Source: Girardinichthys multiradiatus (lineage: Eukaryota > Chordata > Actinopteri > Cyprinodontiformes > Goodeidae). Taken from it: a stretch of 64,000 bases of DNA. A program made the position numbers and the translations under genes. Numbering within the stretch: position 1 is the stretch's first letter; each line of letters starts with the position of its first letter. Where the stretch lies: NCBI RefSeq assembly GCF_021462225.1, contig NC_061812.1, forward strand, positions 53,065,848-53,129,847, given 5' to 3'. This document shows, piece by piece, positions 1-9,449 of this stretch. Under the pieces are notes generated by a model that was not told where the DNA came from, made no database searches, and worked only from the letters and a program-made list of their open reading frames with translations.

Positions 1-1339
1 TCTAGAAGAATGTCCCTGTGTCCTGGAATATTCAGCTCGTTTCTTGTTTACTCCTTAGTTTGTTTGTGAGCTAACAAGTCGCTGAACATCAGATCCTGTT
101 CTTCTCAGTAACATCAGGCATGTGAAATGGCTGCTCAGACATCTTTATAATTTTACATGCGGTTTCGGGGCAAGGTTATGAGATTATACACTACAGGTGC
201 AGATCCCGTGTCTGTGTCGAGACATTACTCTTGCATTGTTTCAAGATTCCTCCGTGACCCTTCAAAGACTAGCAGGAGCCTGTCTCTGTAGGAAGCTTGG
301 CAAATGTGGCGGAAACATACAGATTCCCTAAAACCACCATTTTCCTCGGTTTGACGCAATATGGTGAATTTAAAATCATTCTTAATAGATGCCGGTCGGA
401 TCTGACCTGTAACATCCACAGTATGCAAAAGTGGATAGCACCTGTACCATACATTTTTTTTTATATTTAGATTTTTTTCTGTTTTGGGATCACTGCAGGA
501 AAAGTCATAAAATTTCAGTCTGAACAAATTATATTCACAGTGCTGTCAAATGTTGACATAGATCAACTTTGACCCAAACAACATATAACACGTGTACATT
601 GCACCAACAACATGCCGGCAATAAAAGGAAAACAGTGCAGTATGGACACCATATTTTTAACCAGAAACAAAGCCAGAATCTGCAGAAGAAAATACAAGGG
701 AACGGGCCATTTCCCCTGCAGCGTCAGTCATGGGGAGTGAATCTTAATCAGTGCAGACAGAGCATGCAGTCTGATGCTAACATAACATGTGATTAGGAGA
801 CATTTCTGGGTCACTTCCATTATTTGTACAGTGGATAACAGAGGCACTCATAGCTTTATGAACTTTTTCACATTTTCTGTGCCTAAATTACTAACTTCAA
901 TATATTTTAATAAGATTTTATGTGAAACACCAAAAGAAACAAACATGTCATTATAGAAAAGGGAAAATGATACTTGAGTTGCAAAATCGTTACAAATAGC
1001 CATCAGGAAAGAATGATGGGTGCCCCTTATTTTGACACCCCTAAATAAAATTCAAAGCAACCATTAGACCATTATGTGACATGACAAAATGTGGAAAAGT
1101 TGTTGGATTGCTTTGCAAAGCACTGTATACACAATGTTACGAAGTTACTGTGTTCTGCCATGGTATTTACAGACATCACCAATAAGTCTGTGGCAACATG
1201 CTGCTGTTGGAGATTGTGCCGATGTGCCGTTCCCATGTCGTGGAAATGCAAGGTAGACACACAATATTGATAAGGGTATTAAGAACAAAGCTCATTGAGG
1301 TTTGCTGAATTCCTGGAAATGCTGGTAGCATTGGCAAAT
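1..1339. other. Intergenic stretch, no gene recognised
   Basis: I see no exon, RNA gene or recognisable repeat here. Short open frames exist on both strands (the longest is about 100 codons at 225-527, minus) but none shows a known motif, amphipathic pattern or splice context. The base composition is ordinary AT-rich teleost intergenic DNA. Confidence 0.5.
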
Positions 1340-1900
1340 TAAGACATTTTAGAAGAACAAATAATCTTTATTGTCCCTCAGCAGGGAAATTCAGGCGTAC
1401 CAGCAGAAAATTAGCGTGCAAACTGAATCATGTAGATACACAATGGTAAAAATATTAAAAAACAGACAATAAGAGTAAGAGACTGTACAGTAAAGACATC
1501 ATTAGACAAAAATACTGTGCAGTTAATAAAAACATCATACCCAGATTCAAAAAACTGTGCAAATGAGTAGGATAATTTAACAAAATGTACAACATGTGTA
1601 TATTTGTGCATTAGAAACAACGACAGACTTTACAAGAAATTGAAAAACTTTGCAAAAACAGCAAGAAACACTTATTGAGCTTGTTGGGAGCAGTGATGGT
1701 TCTAAGGTCTAACAGCTGCTGGAAGCAAGGATCTGCAATAACACTCCTTTGTGCACCTAGGATGCAGCAGTCTCCAGTTCTGCAACAGATTCATGAATGG
1801 GGTGGGAGACATTTGCCCCTTTTCAACTGGTCCCCACTCATTACAGGTCTGTGCAGCTCTACTCACATTTTAAGTTTTTCCATTAGTAATGGATAAGTGG
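1340..1900 (-). repeat. LINE 3' end, Rex1/CR1-like, decayed
   Basis: Read on the minus strand, 1660-1860 encodes a peptide with CTKECYCRSLLPAAVRP. This matches the arginine- and proline-rich C-terminus seen in fish CR1-superfamily LINE ORF2 proteins. It is followed by an AT-rich 3' UTR and ends near 1350 in a GGGACAATAAAG-type tail. Stops interrupt the frame and the element is heavily 5'-truncated. The clade (Rex1 or another CR1 relative) is inferred from peptide style only. Confidence 0.6.
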
Positions 1901-2010
1901 AAGTGTTACTATTTTTAGTACCTGGTTGGATGCGGTTCCAACTGTGCCCTCCCTCCACCTCTGTCCTGTCACCTTACTATTGAAAAAATGAGGAAAATAA
2001 AGGCAATTAG

Positions 2011-2438
2011 TGTCATGATATGACATCCTGGGACTTGGTTTGTGTTTTTGTGTTAACTGTATTTAGATTTATGTTTTCCTTTATTGTTTATTAGTTCCAC
2101 CTGTCCCCTCTGCCTCCCTGCCAGCTTGTCACACCTGTTCTTAGTTTCTGTGATTACCTGCCTTTGTTTTCTCCCTGTATATTAGTTGGTCTGTGGTCTT
2201 TGTTCCCCGCTGGTTTCTCCATCACTGTTCCTCGTTACTACCCTTGTTGATGTTCAGTTTTACTACGTTGGAGAACTGAGTACTCATGTAGGTTTTTTGG
2301 CTCTGAACTCGGTTATGTACCTGCAGTGATTTTTGTGACGCTTTTGACGGTTTTGGAATAAAACCTCAAGATTAACTCATCATGCGGCTGCCAAGCTCTT
2401 TTCTGCACTTTGGTCCGATTCAAACACTTAACGTGATA
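2011..2438 (+). mobile_element. Solo LTR (Gypsy-like?) with 5-bp target duplication
   Basis: A 428-bp unit begins TGTCATGATATGACA and ends AACGTGATA, which is a TG...A pair with a probable C-to-T change in the last TGACA. It is flanked on both sides by the same 5 bases, ATTAG (2006-2010 and 2439-2443). An AATAAA signal lies at 2357-2362, giving the + orientation. The unit has no coding capacity. The 5-bp duplication and terminal structure fit a solo LTR left by recombination; assignment to Gypsy rather than another LTR group is a guess. Confidence 0.65.
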
Positions 2439-2443
2439 ATTAG

Positions 2444-2740
2444 TTCCGCAAAAATATCAGAAATTTTTTTTTTACGCTGGGTTTATTGTGTAAATGACCA
2501 CTATTAAACTAGCTAGCTGCGTGCTAGCATTAGGTAGAGTTAGCTTACGCTCACACGTTCTCCAGCTTGTACCCTTCAGTTTGATACTGTTCCATGGCTC
2601 TTTGATGATCCCACCGACACTGAGATGACATTCAATTGTAACGGAAAACAAACCCAACCATGTAGAGCTGACCCGACCCGACCCAGGTCGAATTGAGTAG
2701 GGACTTGTGAAAAAGAGGCAATTCTCCAACAGTGATTTTA
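2444..2740. repeat. Unclassified dispersed repeat, possible MITE fragment
   Basis: The minus strand near 2730-2640 reads GCCTCTTTTTCACAAG and continues into a GGGTCGGGTCGGGTCAG tract. A similar motif (CCCCTTTTCCATTAGTACC followed by GGGTCGGATCAGGTCAG) occurs at 47110-47165, and a weaker copy lies at 1880-1940. This suggests a dispersed family whose copy here was split by the solo LTR. Termini and target duplication were not resolved. Confidence 0.3.
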
Positions 2741-2825
2741 TTTTTGCTATAGTTCATCTGTCTCCCATCACCTGCACTGGGTTGAGGGGTCATCCTAGGA
2801 TAGAGCAGGCCTTTCTGATGACTTT

Positions 2826-4335
2826 TCAAACAGCTTCTGACAGAGATTCATTGTTGTGACTCCATTCCAGCTTATTATTTAGGTGAAGACCCAGGTACTT
2901 ATAAGAATCCACTATCTCATTGTTGGTTCCCTGGATGTTCATCGGTGTCTGTGTGGCGGGTCTGCACATGCAGAAATCCACCACCAACTCCTTGGTTTTC
3001 CCAGCATTGATCAGGAGGTGTCCACTGTCTGTAGCCTGAGTTGTCCTGTGATGAGTCCAACTATAGCAGTCATCAGAGAACTTTCGTACATGACAGCCTG
3101 GGGAGTTCTTGGAGAAGTTTGCAGTGTACAGAGTAAACAGGAATGACACCAAAATGATTCCCACTGGGACAGGTGGTGGTCCACTCCTAGCTGCTCCAGC
3201 TTGTTCCTCAGAAATCCTGACTGGATGGTATTAAAAGTACTGGAAAAATTAAACGTGATCCTCATAGTTCTTCCAGATTTGTCAAGGTGGGTTAGGGCTC
3301 AGAGCAGGAGGTAGATGATGGCATTATCCACCTCGATACCATGCTGGTAGGCAACCTGTAGCAGATCCAACGAAGACCTCACCATAGTGTAAAGATGGTA
3401 AAGGACCAACCTCTCGAGGGTCCTTATCAGATGCGAGGTCAGTGCAGCGGCCAGTAGCTGCTGAGGTCCTTAGGATGTGGGATCGTTGGCACTGATACTA
3501 CACAGTAGGTCTTCCACAGCTGTGGTACTTTCGCCAGCTTCTGTTGGCCGGCTTATGTTGAACATGTATCCAGTGATGCCCTACAGTTGATCAGCAGGGC
3601 ACATCAGAAGCCTGGAGCTGATGCATTCCAAACTTGCAGCGTTTTGCACCTTGATTTTTCACAGCTTCTTCCTCACTGAAGTGTTAAAAAGGATAAAATA
3701 GTGGTGGGGGATGGGGGATAGGATGAAGTCCTCTTAAGCAAAGGGGTTGGATGACGACTGAGACCTGAGAGGTATGAACTTCAGTTAAGAAAAGCAAAAA
3801 GTTAAGTGTCTGATCAAACCTACTGAAGATCTGGTTCAGATCATTCACCCACCCTAAATCTCCTACAGACCAGGTGTCAAATTCCAGTCCTCGAGAGCTG
3901 GTGTCCTGCATCTTTGAGATGTGTCTCCGCTTCAACACACTTGAATCAAATAATTAGGTCATTAGCAGGAGTCTGGAGAACTTGACTGTATACTGAGGAG
4001 GTAATTCTGCCATTTGGTTAAAGTGTGTTGGACCAAGGACACAACTAAAAGTTGAAGGACGCTGACCCTCGAGGACTGGAGCTTGGCACTCTGTCCTACA
4101 GCCTGGGAGTTTCGTTTGGTTTGGTTGAAATTGTCCTAAGACTGTTCTAAACCCCAAGGATGTTGTTCTGCTACACTTGGTCCTCTATCTTGTTCCTGTA
4201 GATGTTTTTTTCCATCCTTGATGTTCCTTCTTTGTTCCTTCTGCACAGCTTTCAGCTCCTCCTTGTTTCCTGATCTAAAGGCTCTTTTCTTGTCCGTGAC
4301 GAGAGCCTTTATTTTAGGGTAGACCCATGGAAACA
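2826..4335 (-). pseudogene. Rex1/CR1-like LINE ORF2 remnant, split by a MITE
   Basis: Minus-strand pieces follow the order of a LINE ORF2. At 4200-4335 there is the linker between endonuclease and reverse transcriptase (DKKRAFRSGNKEELKAVQ). At 3190-3400 there is an RT segment (VAYQHGIEVDNAIIYLL, then FNFSSTFNTIQ). At 2830-3060 there is the distal palm/thumb (AGKTKELVVDF, IVDSYKYLGLHLNNKLEW). Stops and frame changes separate the pieces, the catalytic aspartate pair is degraded (KFSDDC), and the 3' end is lost near 2826. A hAT-type MITE sits inside it at 3871-4093. The element is dead. Family assignment rests on peptide resemblance to fish CR1-superfamily LINEs. Confidence 0.7.
3869..4093. mobile_element. 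hAT-type MITE with 8-bp target duplication
   Basis: The left end reads CAGGTGTCAAATTCCAGTCC and the right end, reverse-complemented, reads CAGAGTGCCAAGCTCCAGTC. Both continue with TCGAG. The same 8 bases, TCCTACAG, lie at 3861-3868 and 4094-4101 (two extra bases separate the left copy from the CAG terminus). CA(G)G termini, near-palindromic structure, 225-bp length and an 8-bp duplication fit a non-autonomous hAT element. It interrupts the LINE remnant around it. Confidence 0.75.
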
Positions 4336-4983
4336 CTGTACCTTCATGAGGGGCACAGTCAACCAGGAGTTGACTGAGCACACACACACACACCTCCTCT
4401 TCTCTCTTCCCTGCATTTCCCCCACTAATTTTGTTACATTTCCTTACTTGTTTGATCATTTTATTAGTCATACTAAACAGAATTGAATTACATATAAAAT
4501 ATATAAGACATCGTGGTTTAAAATTGTAAGCAAGCCTCTCAGATCCAACAAACCGGTCAGTGCACACATTGCTGCCTGGTGGCGGATTTATATTACTGTC
4601 ATGCAGAAACATTATTTATTTACCTGTTTTCTGCCAAGTACTTATCATCAGTTTTATAATTGTGGTGTTTGTATGACATCTCTTCTGAACTCATGTGGTT
4701 TATCTGTTGCTCTCCATTCTCCCACATTTCTCATGAAAGAAATGTTTGAAATGTAGAATTGCATCAGATTCTATCACAGTATTTAAAGTAACTTGGCAAA
4801 TTACAGCACAGCAAAGTCTAAATGTTTTAATACTGTAATAATAATTAAAAACGTGTTACTTGGGATTAAATTCTTGCCCTAGGCACAAATTCATCACTGA
4901 CGATCACACTCCATTACGACCCTACTAATAACAAGCAAGAAGCAAAGACTGTGACAAAAACAAATGTACATATTCTATTAGAT
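4336..4983. other. Intergenic stretch, no gene recognised
   Basis: Contains a short (CA)n tract near 4380 and AT-rich unique-looking sequence. No exon or element was recognised. Confidence 0.45.
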
Positions 4984-5245
4984 TCACTGGCTTTTCATAA
5001 TCTGCAAGAACATTTTATTTCTTCTGAAAAGGAAGCCTGAGAGAGAGAAGCATCTTGGTTTCAGTTGGGCAACTCTCTCAATCATCATTTCTTCATTCAT
5101 TTCCTCAACTGACTCCCTTTCAACTGACAGCACTGCCAAATCATTGAGCCTCTCCTGGCTCTTGGTGCATCTGAGCCAAGTGTGGAGTCGTCGAAGAGCA
5201 CTAACTGACCTCTTACAGCTGCGGTTGCTCACTGCTGTTGGAACC
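4984..5245 (-). pseudogene. hAT-family transposase C-terminus (dimerisation domain) remnant
   Basis: The minus-strand frame encodes SNRSCKRSVSALRRLHTW, then KSQERLNDLAVLSVER. This is the pattern of the hAT C-terminal dimerisation region (in ZMYM1/ZBED-type proteins a cysteine, then ERSFSALRRLK, later a QERL..LA.L.I motif). Only about 80 residues survive. The RNase H-like catalytic core and the N-terminal zinc finger are absent. It could come from a decayed transposon or from a processed copy of a domesticated hAT gene; no introns or poly(A) tail settle this. Confidence 0.65.
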
Positions 5246-6866
5246 CACAGCCATGGATTTCAACATTAAACTCCGGTATGAACTCTTCTGGAACTTTCAA
5301 AATAAAGTACATTAACCTTCTTCCGGGGATGCAGGATGGGCCGCCCAGCTACAGCTCCGGTACTAACCCTTTGTTCACAGAGCGAACGCACCTTCAACCC
5401 CCCTGCGAATGTACCGAGCTAACCGCTTGTTGACTGTGGACGTTTCTTCAAACTTCACCCCTGGACAACGTTTCCTCACCATGGTCAGAGGTTAGGTTTG
5501 GGCAGATTAACAGTTAGGATGAAATGATCTGAACGTTTTCATTCTATGAAGTTTGGTTTTGTTTGTGTGAAACTCAGCTATCTTAGTGCTAGCAGAATAT
5601 CTGCAGCACACATGCCCTGTTTGTGTTCTGTGTTTGTGTGTTTTTAAGTTAAGTCAAACTTTACTTGAAGGGTGATTTTAAACACAGAAGATCGGCCATA
5701 ACGCGGGTTAGGGTGAGGGGGTTAGGGGGTTATAGTACGCGCTTATGCATTTTAACCCTTTTATTAACCCTGGTATTTTAAAGTTGTGTGTTTGATTCTG
5801 GTGCTAAGTTATCAGCTTCTTTTGTTAGCTCTAACTGCTAACAGCTAACACGTGCTTGCCTGCTAAATAATATTTACCCAGAAAGGTTTAGTTTTCAATC
5901 CAGTAAATAATAGTCCCTAAACATTATTTTACTAAACTTGATAACTAAGTAAACACCATTAAGCCCAACTTCTCCAGAAAGCTTTGGCTCTTTTTCAAAA
6001 TATTCCCTTAAATGTTTTACCATTTTCTTAATAATATTTCTTTAAATATTATTTTAATAAATAAAGGCAGGTAAGGAGACACCGTTGAGAATTCATCCAG
6101 AAGGTTGGTTTTATTCAGCAAATCATTATTTAAAACATTATTTTATTAAAATAATATTTAATCTGATCTTACATTGTGAATGGTTGTCTAAACGTTTGCT
6201 GATTATTGTCTAAGTTAGTTCCAAAACTAACTTAATTTCATTTCCAGATTCTTCAAGATAATCCTTGGTTCTCAAACATAAACATTGCATGGTAATGTTG
6301 CATCACTCTTTTGGTCATAATTATCAATCATCTTTAATCAACTTGTTTATATTGTACATAGTCCATTAGTCTTCATTATTCTTTCATTCTGTTTAGTTGG
6401 CTTGTTTTAGCAAAGTAAAGAGTTTGTTGATTGAAATATGTTTGACTTTGAGTTGACTTATTTTTGTTAATAAATTCTTGTATTTTTAGAAATTGTGTGA
6501 ATTTATTCCATATATGTGCAGAGTTTATGCTGTTCAATAATGTCAGAGCTCGTCTCACACCTTTCTATTCTGTTCTAATACCATCGCCTTACTGGGCTGG
6601 TATTAACAGGACAACCCTTAACAGGCCCAAATAGTATTTGATAAAATATTAAATTATTAATATTAAATATTAAATAATATTTTCAGATTCATAATCACAA
6701 CACTGCAATGGTCAGAGCTTCTTGTAAAAATGCCCTGGGTGTTGAGAACATTATACGATCAAGGAGTCTGAACACACTCTCAATGTTTGGAATGGTTTCT
6801 GGACTTTTCCTGCTAAAAACAATTCAGCAACTATGACCTCCTTTTGAGCAAGCTGGATGCTGTAAT
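5246..6866. other. Intergenic; CpG-richer block, then AT-rich DNA
   Basis: 5330-5500 is richer in CpG than its surroundings and holds a CACCATGG context followed by GTTAGG, which resembles a short first exon with a splice donor, but no downstream exon was found. 5703-5735 has GGGTTAGGG-type telomere-like units. 5860-6690 is AT-rich with repeated AATATTATTTTA-like words. No supported gene. Confidence 0.4.
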
Positions 6867-7089
6867 GTGAGACTAGTTTCTGAAGACACTGCACACAAAA
6901 GAATCATTCAACTGTTTGCTGACATGCTTGGATTTCATTTGCACATGCAGTTTGAAGTTGGTCAGCTATTTCTCTTGCTCTCGGTGGAAGACACATGCAT
7001 TTTCTCTCCCTCCCTGCTGATCTCTACTTTTGCTTTTGTCTGTATTTTTCTCAGAGCCTCGCTTTGCATATCCTCCAAACTTGTAAATT

Positions 7090-7300
7090 ATGGATTTGGT
7101 CAGCTGGACTCTCAACGTAATTGGTCACATTTTTTTTTTCCTACGGGAAGACAGGGTAAAGGAGACCCTCTTGTCCAGGCGGGACGTTCTTCTCTGGAAA
7201 CACAATGGATTCTTGGCAGCAGTGGAAGATTGTGTACCTGACTACAATGTCGGTCGAGGACGTAGAAAATGTGTACATATTTGGACTTTTGATAACAGGA
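7090..7300 (+). CDS. Upstream overlapping frame of a possible small membrane protein
   Basis: Starting at ATG 7090, the frame opens with MDLVSWTLNVIGHIFFFLRE, a hydrophobic start, followed by a basic/acidic stretch and KHNGFLAAVEDCVPDYNVG. After about residue 55 it turns arginine- and tryptophan-rich and looks like noise, although formally it stays open to 7410. At that point the frame starting at 7205 takes over with acidic residues and a membrane segment. The change in protein-like character between frames suggests one longer reading frame broken (or shifted) near 7255. No family recognised; it may belong to an unidentified transposon. Confidence 0.35.
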
Positions 7301-7513
7301 TTTCTGCTTTTTGGAGTTGGTGGTTACCTGGCTTATCGAGTGATTCACAAAACGTGGGCGACTGTTCAAAGCGTTCCAAAGCTGCCTGTGATGTTAGATG
7401 GAGTCTGTAGAGCGATCAACACTCAGACTGAAATGTTAAGAGAGAAGAATCGCAAGCTGGACACGATTCTTGAACAGAATCGCAGCCTGGCAGCGGTTGG
7501 ACTCAGAGGTTAA
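7205..7513 (+). CDS. Small membrane/coiled-coil protein, hypothetical
   Basis: A 102-codon frame. Residues about 24-46 (YIFGLLITGFLLFGVGGYLA) form a clear transmembrane helix. Residues about 74-96 are charged and heptad-like with leucines (MLREKNRKLDTILEQNRSLA), which fits a short coiled coil. The first 20 residues overlap the 7090 frame and may not be the native start. The segment lies about 800 bp upstream of the L2 ORF1. It has no recognisable enzyme or capsid motif. It could be an accessory ORF of an unclassified transposon or a host microprotein; I do not recognise it. Confidence 0.4.
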   Translation: MDSWQQWKIVYLTTMSVEDVENVYIFGLLITGFLLFGVGGYLAYRVIHKTWATVQSVPKLPVMLDGVCRAINTQTEMLREKNRKLDTILEQNRSLAAVGLRG

Positions 7514-7975
7514 AGGATATAATCTTGGAGAAGTTGTACGCTCCAGATCTGCAGAAAATACCAGAAATTACGCTATTTGGATTCACAATTGAGACATACC
7601 AGTGAAACTCTTAAGGTGGTTGGAAATTCACAACTGCCTGAACTACAACATTTATTGTTTTTCTAAATCTGGTGCCCCAACGTGGCCTTGGCAACTTCTG
7701 CTAACTGGCTATTGACAAAATATCTCCTGGAAGTTATATAAACACGACGCTCTTCCCCAGCACTCCCCTACCAGCTGTGTGCTGATAGGACTATGCAGCC
7801 GATTGATAAAACTTCCACCTCTCTTCTCAAGGACAATGATGCTTCTATCAGTGTTGACAGTCTAATTCTTGCAAAAACACTCAGACTTACATTCGCACCC
7901 TCAAGATTTCACCGTACTCTTGCTGAATCTTTACTTATGTGTGTGTTGCTTACCCCTGCTGAGGTTTTTTGTACT
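7514..7975. other. Stretch between small ORF and hairpin
   Basis: Non-coding by inspection. A TATATAAA string at 7735-7743 followed by a possible leader and a 74-codon frame at 7793-8017 is the only promoter-like item; the frame shows no motif. Confidence 0.3.
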
Positions 7976-8013
7976 ATTTCAGACTCTATTCTGCTAAGAA
8001 TAGAGTCTGAAAT
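7976..8013. repeat. Perfect 17-bp inverted repeat (hairpin)
   Basis: ATTTCAGACTCTATTCT at 7976-7992 is followed by GCTA and then its exact reverse complement at 7997-8013. The arms match over 17 of 17 bases. A run of T and C follows at 8018-8029. It may be a transposon-end structure or a transcript hairpin. Confidence 0.85.
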
Positions 8014-8313
8014 ATGATTTTTTTCCCCCTCCTATCTTACTTTACCTAAATGTGTGATTTGGATGCTGATTGGATGCTCTGTTGCTCTGGGTAACGTCAC
8101 TTCCTGTTTTCGCTGTTGGTGAATTGTTTGGTGTGTGAAGCTCTCTCGTTTGATCTGATTTCTCTCTACTGTGATATCTCTTACTTGTTCTAATACATAA
8201 GCACGTTAAAACACTTACTTTCTGTTGCTACATTTAACGTTTGGGGACTCTCCGTGTCTTACATGGTTTTTCTAGTAGTGGTAAAGGGTCGCTAGCTTAG
8301 CTTTAGCTCCACC

Positions 8314-9200
8314 ATGACTACCCATTCTACTGTTTCTCTCTCTGAGTCTCCTCCTCTCTCCTGCTCTCTGTGTCAGATGTTCAGTTACTCCTCTGCCTCC
8401 TTTTGTGATAATGGTACATGTAATAAATGTAGCATTTTTGTAGCTTTGGAGGCGAGAGTGTCAGAATTGGAGGCCCAGCTCCGCGCTGTTGAAAAACCAG
8501 CAGATAGCCGAGGCCCCTTAGCCAGCGCGGAGCCACCGAGGGTAGCTCCCCGTAGCAGTCCTCCAGCAGAGCCCGCGCAGCCGGGGCCTCAGGCCGGCTG
8601 GGTGACAGTACGTAGAAAGTATAGTCCTAGATCACAGCCCACAGGTCACCACCAACCCGTCTGCGTTTCTAAAAGATTTTCCCCGCTCAGTGACACATCC
8701 GCTGAGAAGCCAACTCTGGTAATGGGCAGCTCCATAGTCAGAAAGTTGGCACTAGAGACACCAGCGACCATAGTCAAATGTCTGCCAGGGGCCAGAACGG
8801 GCGACATCAAATCATACCTGAAACTGCTGGCTGAGGATCAGCGTAAATACAGTAAGATTGTTATTCACGCTGGCGGTAATGACACCCGTTACGTCAATCG
8901 GAGGTCACCAAAGTTAGTGTTGCTTCGGTGTGTAAGTTTGCTAAAACAATGTCCGTAATTTTCTCTGGTCCCCTCCCTGATCGGACCAGTGACGACATGT
9001 TTAGCCGCATGCTGTCATTCAACCGCTGGCTGTCTAGGTGGTGTCCAGAAAACAATGTGGGTTGATAACTGGTTGATAACTGGTGAACATTTTGGGGAAA
9101 ACCTGGTCTGATCCGGAGAGACGGCATCCATCCCACTTTGGATGGAGCAGCTTTTCTTTCTAGGAATCTGGCCGAATTTATTAGTTCTCCAAACCTCTGA
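8314..9200 (+). pseudogene. L2 ORF1: coiled coil plus SGNH-esterase-like domain, frameshifted
   Basis: The frame opens at 8314. Residues about 15-45 hold a cysteine cluster ([16 protein letters not shown]), then a short coiled coil ([17 protein letters not shown]), a proline-rich linker, and an SGNH/GDSL-type hydrolase domain. Visible esterase blocks are [10 protein letters not shown] (nucleophile-serine region) and HAGGNDTR (GxND block III). The frame ends at 8958 after a frame change near 8905. The remainder, including the DGIHPT catalytic Asp-His block, continues in another frame to about 9200, with a small local duplication at 9061-9085. Esterase-type ORF1 proteins are known in CR1/L2 LINEs; they are thought to act with the RNA in the ribonucleoprotein. 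This copy is not intact. Confidence 0.8.
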
Positions 9201-9449
9201 CAACCGAGGGTTCAGACCAGGAAGCAGGGTCGTAGTTTAACACTCCTCTCTGCAGCTTCTGTACTGCTACCCACCCATTACCCTATTAAGACAGTGTCTC
9301 GCCCACGGCCAAAATTGAATAGATAAAAAAATAATCTAAAAGGAGGAAATCCGGAAAATCTCATAAAAATAAACACAACTCAGACCGAAAAGAAAAATAA
9401 AACAATTAAATGTGGCTTACTGAACATAAGATCTCTCTCTTCAAAGACT

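Noticed and set aside
225..527. 100-codon open frame on the minus strand
   Set aside because: No protein-like pattern or family motif, and no neighbouring exon.
5430..5500. Possible first exon (CACCATGG followed by GTTAGG)
   Set aside because: Only a few codons, no downstream exon in phase, and no family peptide. Noted under the stretch instead.
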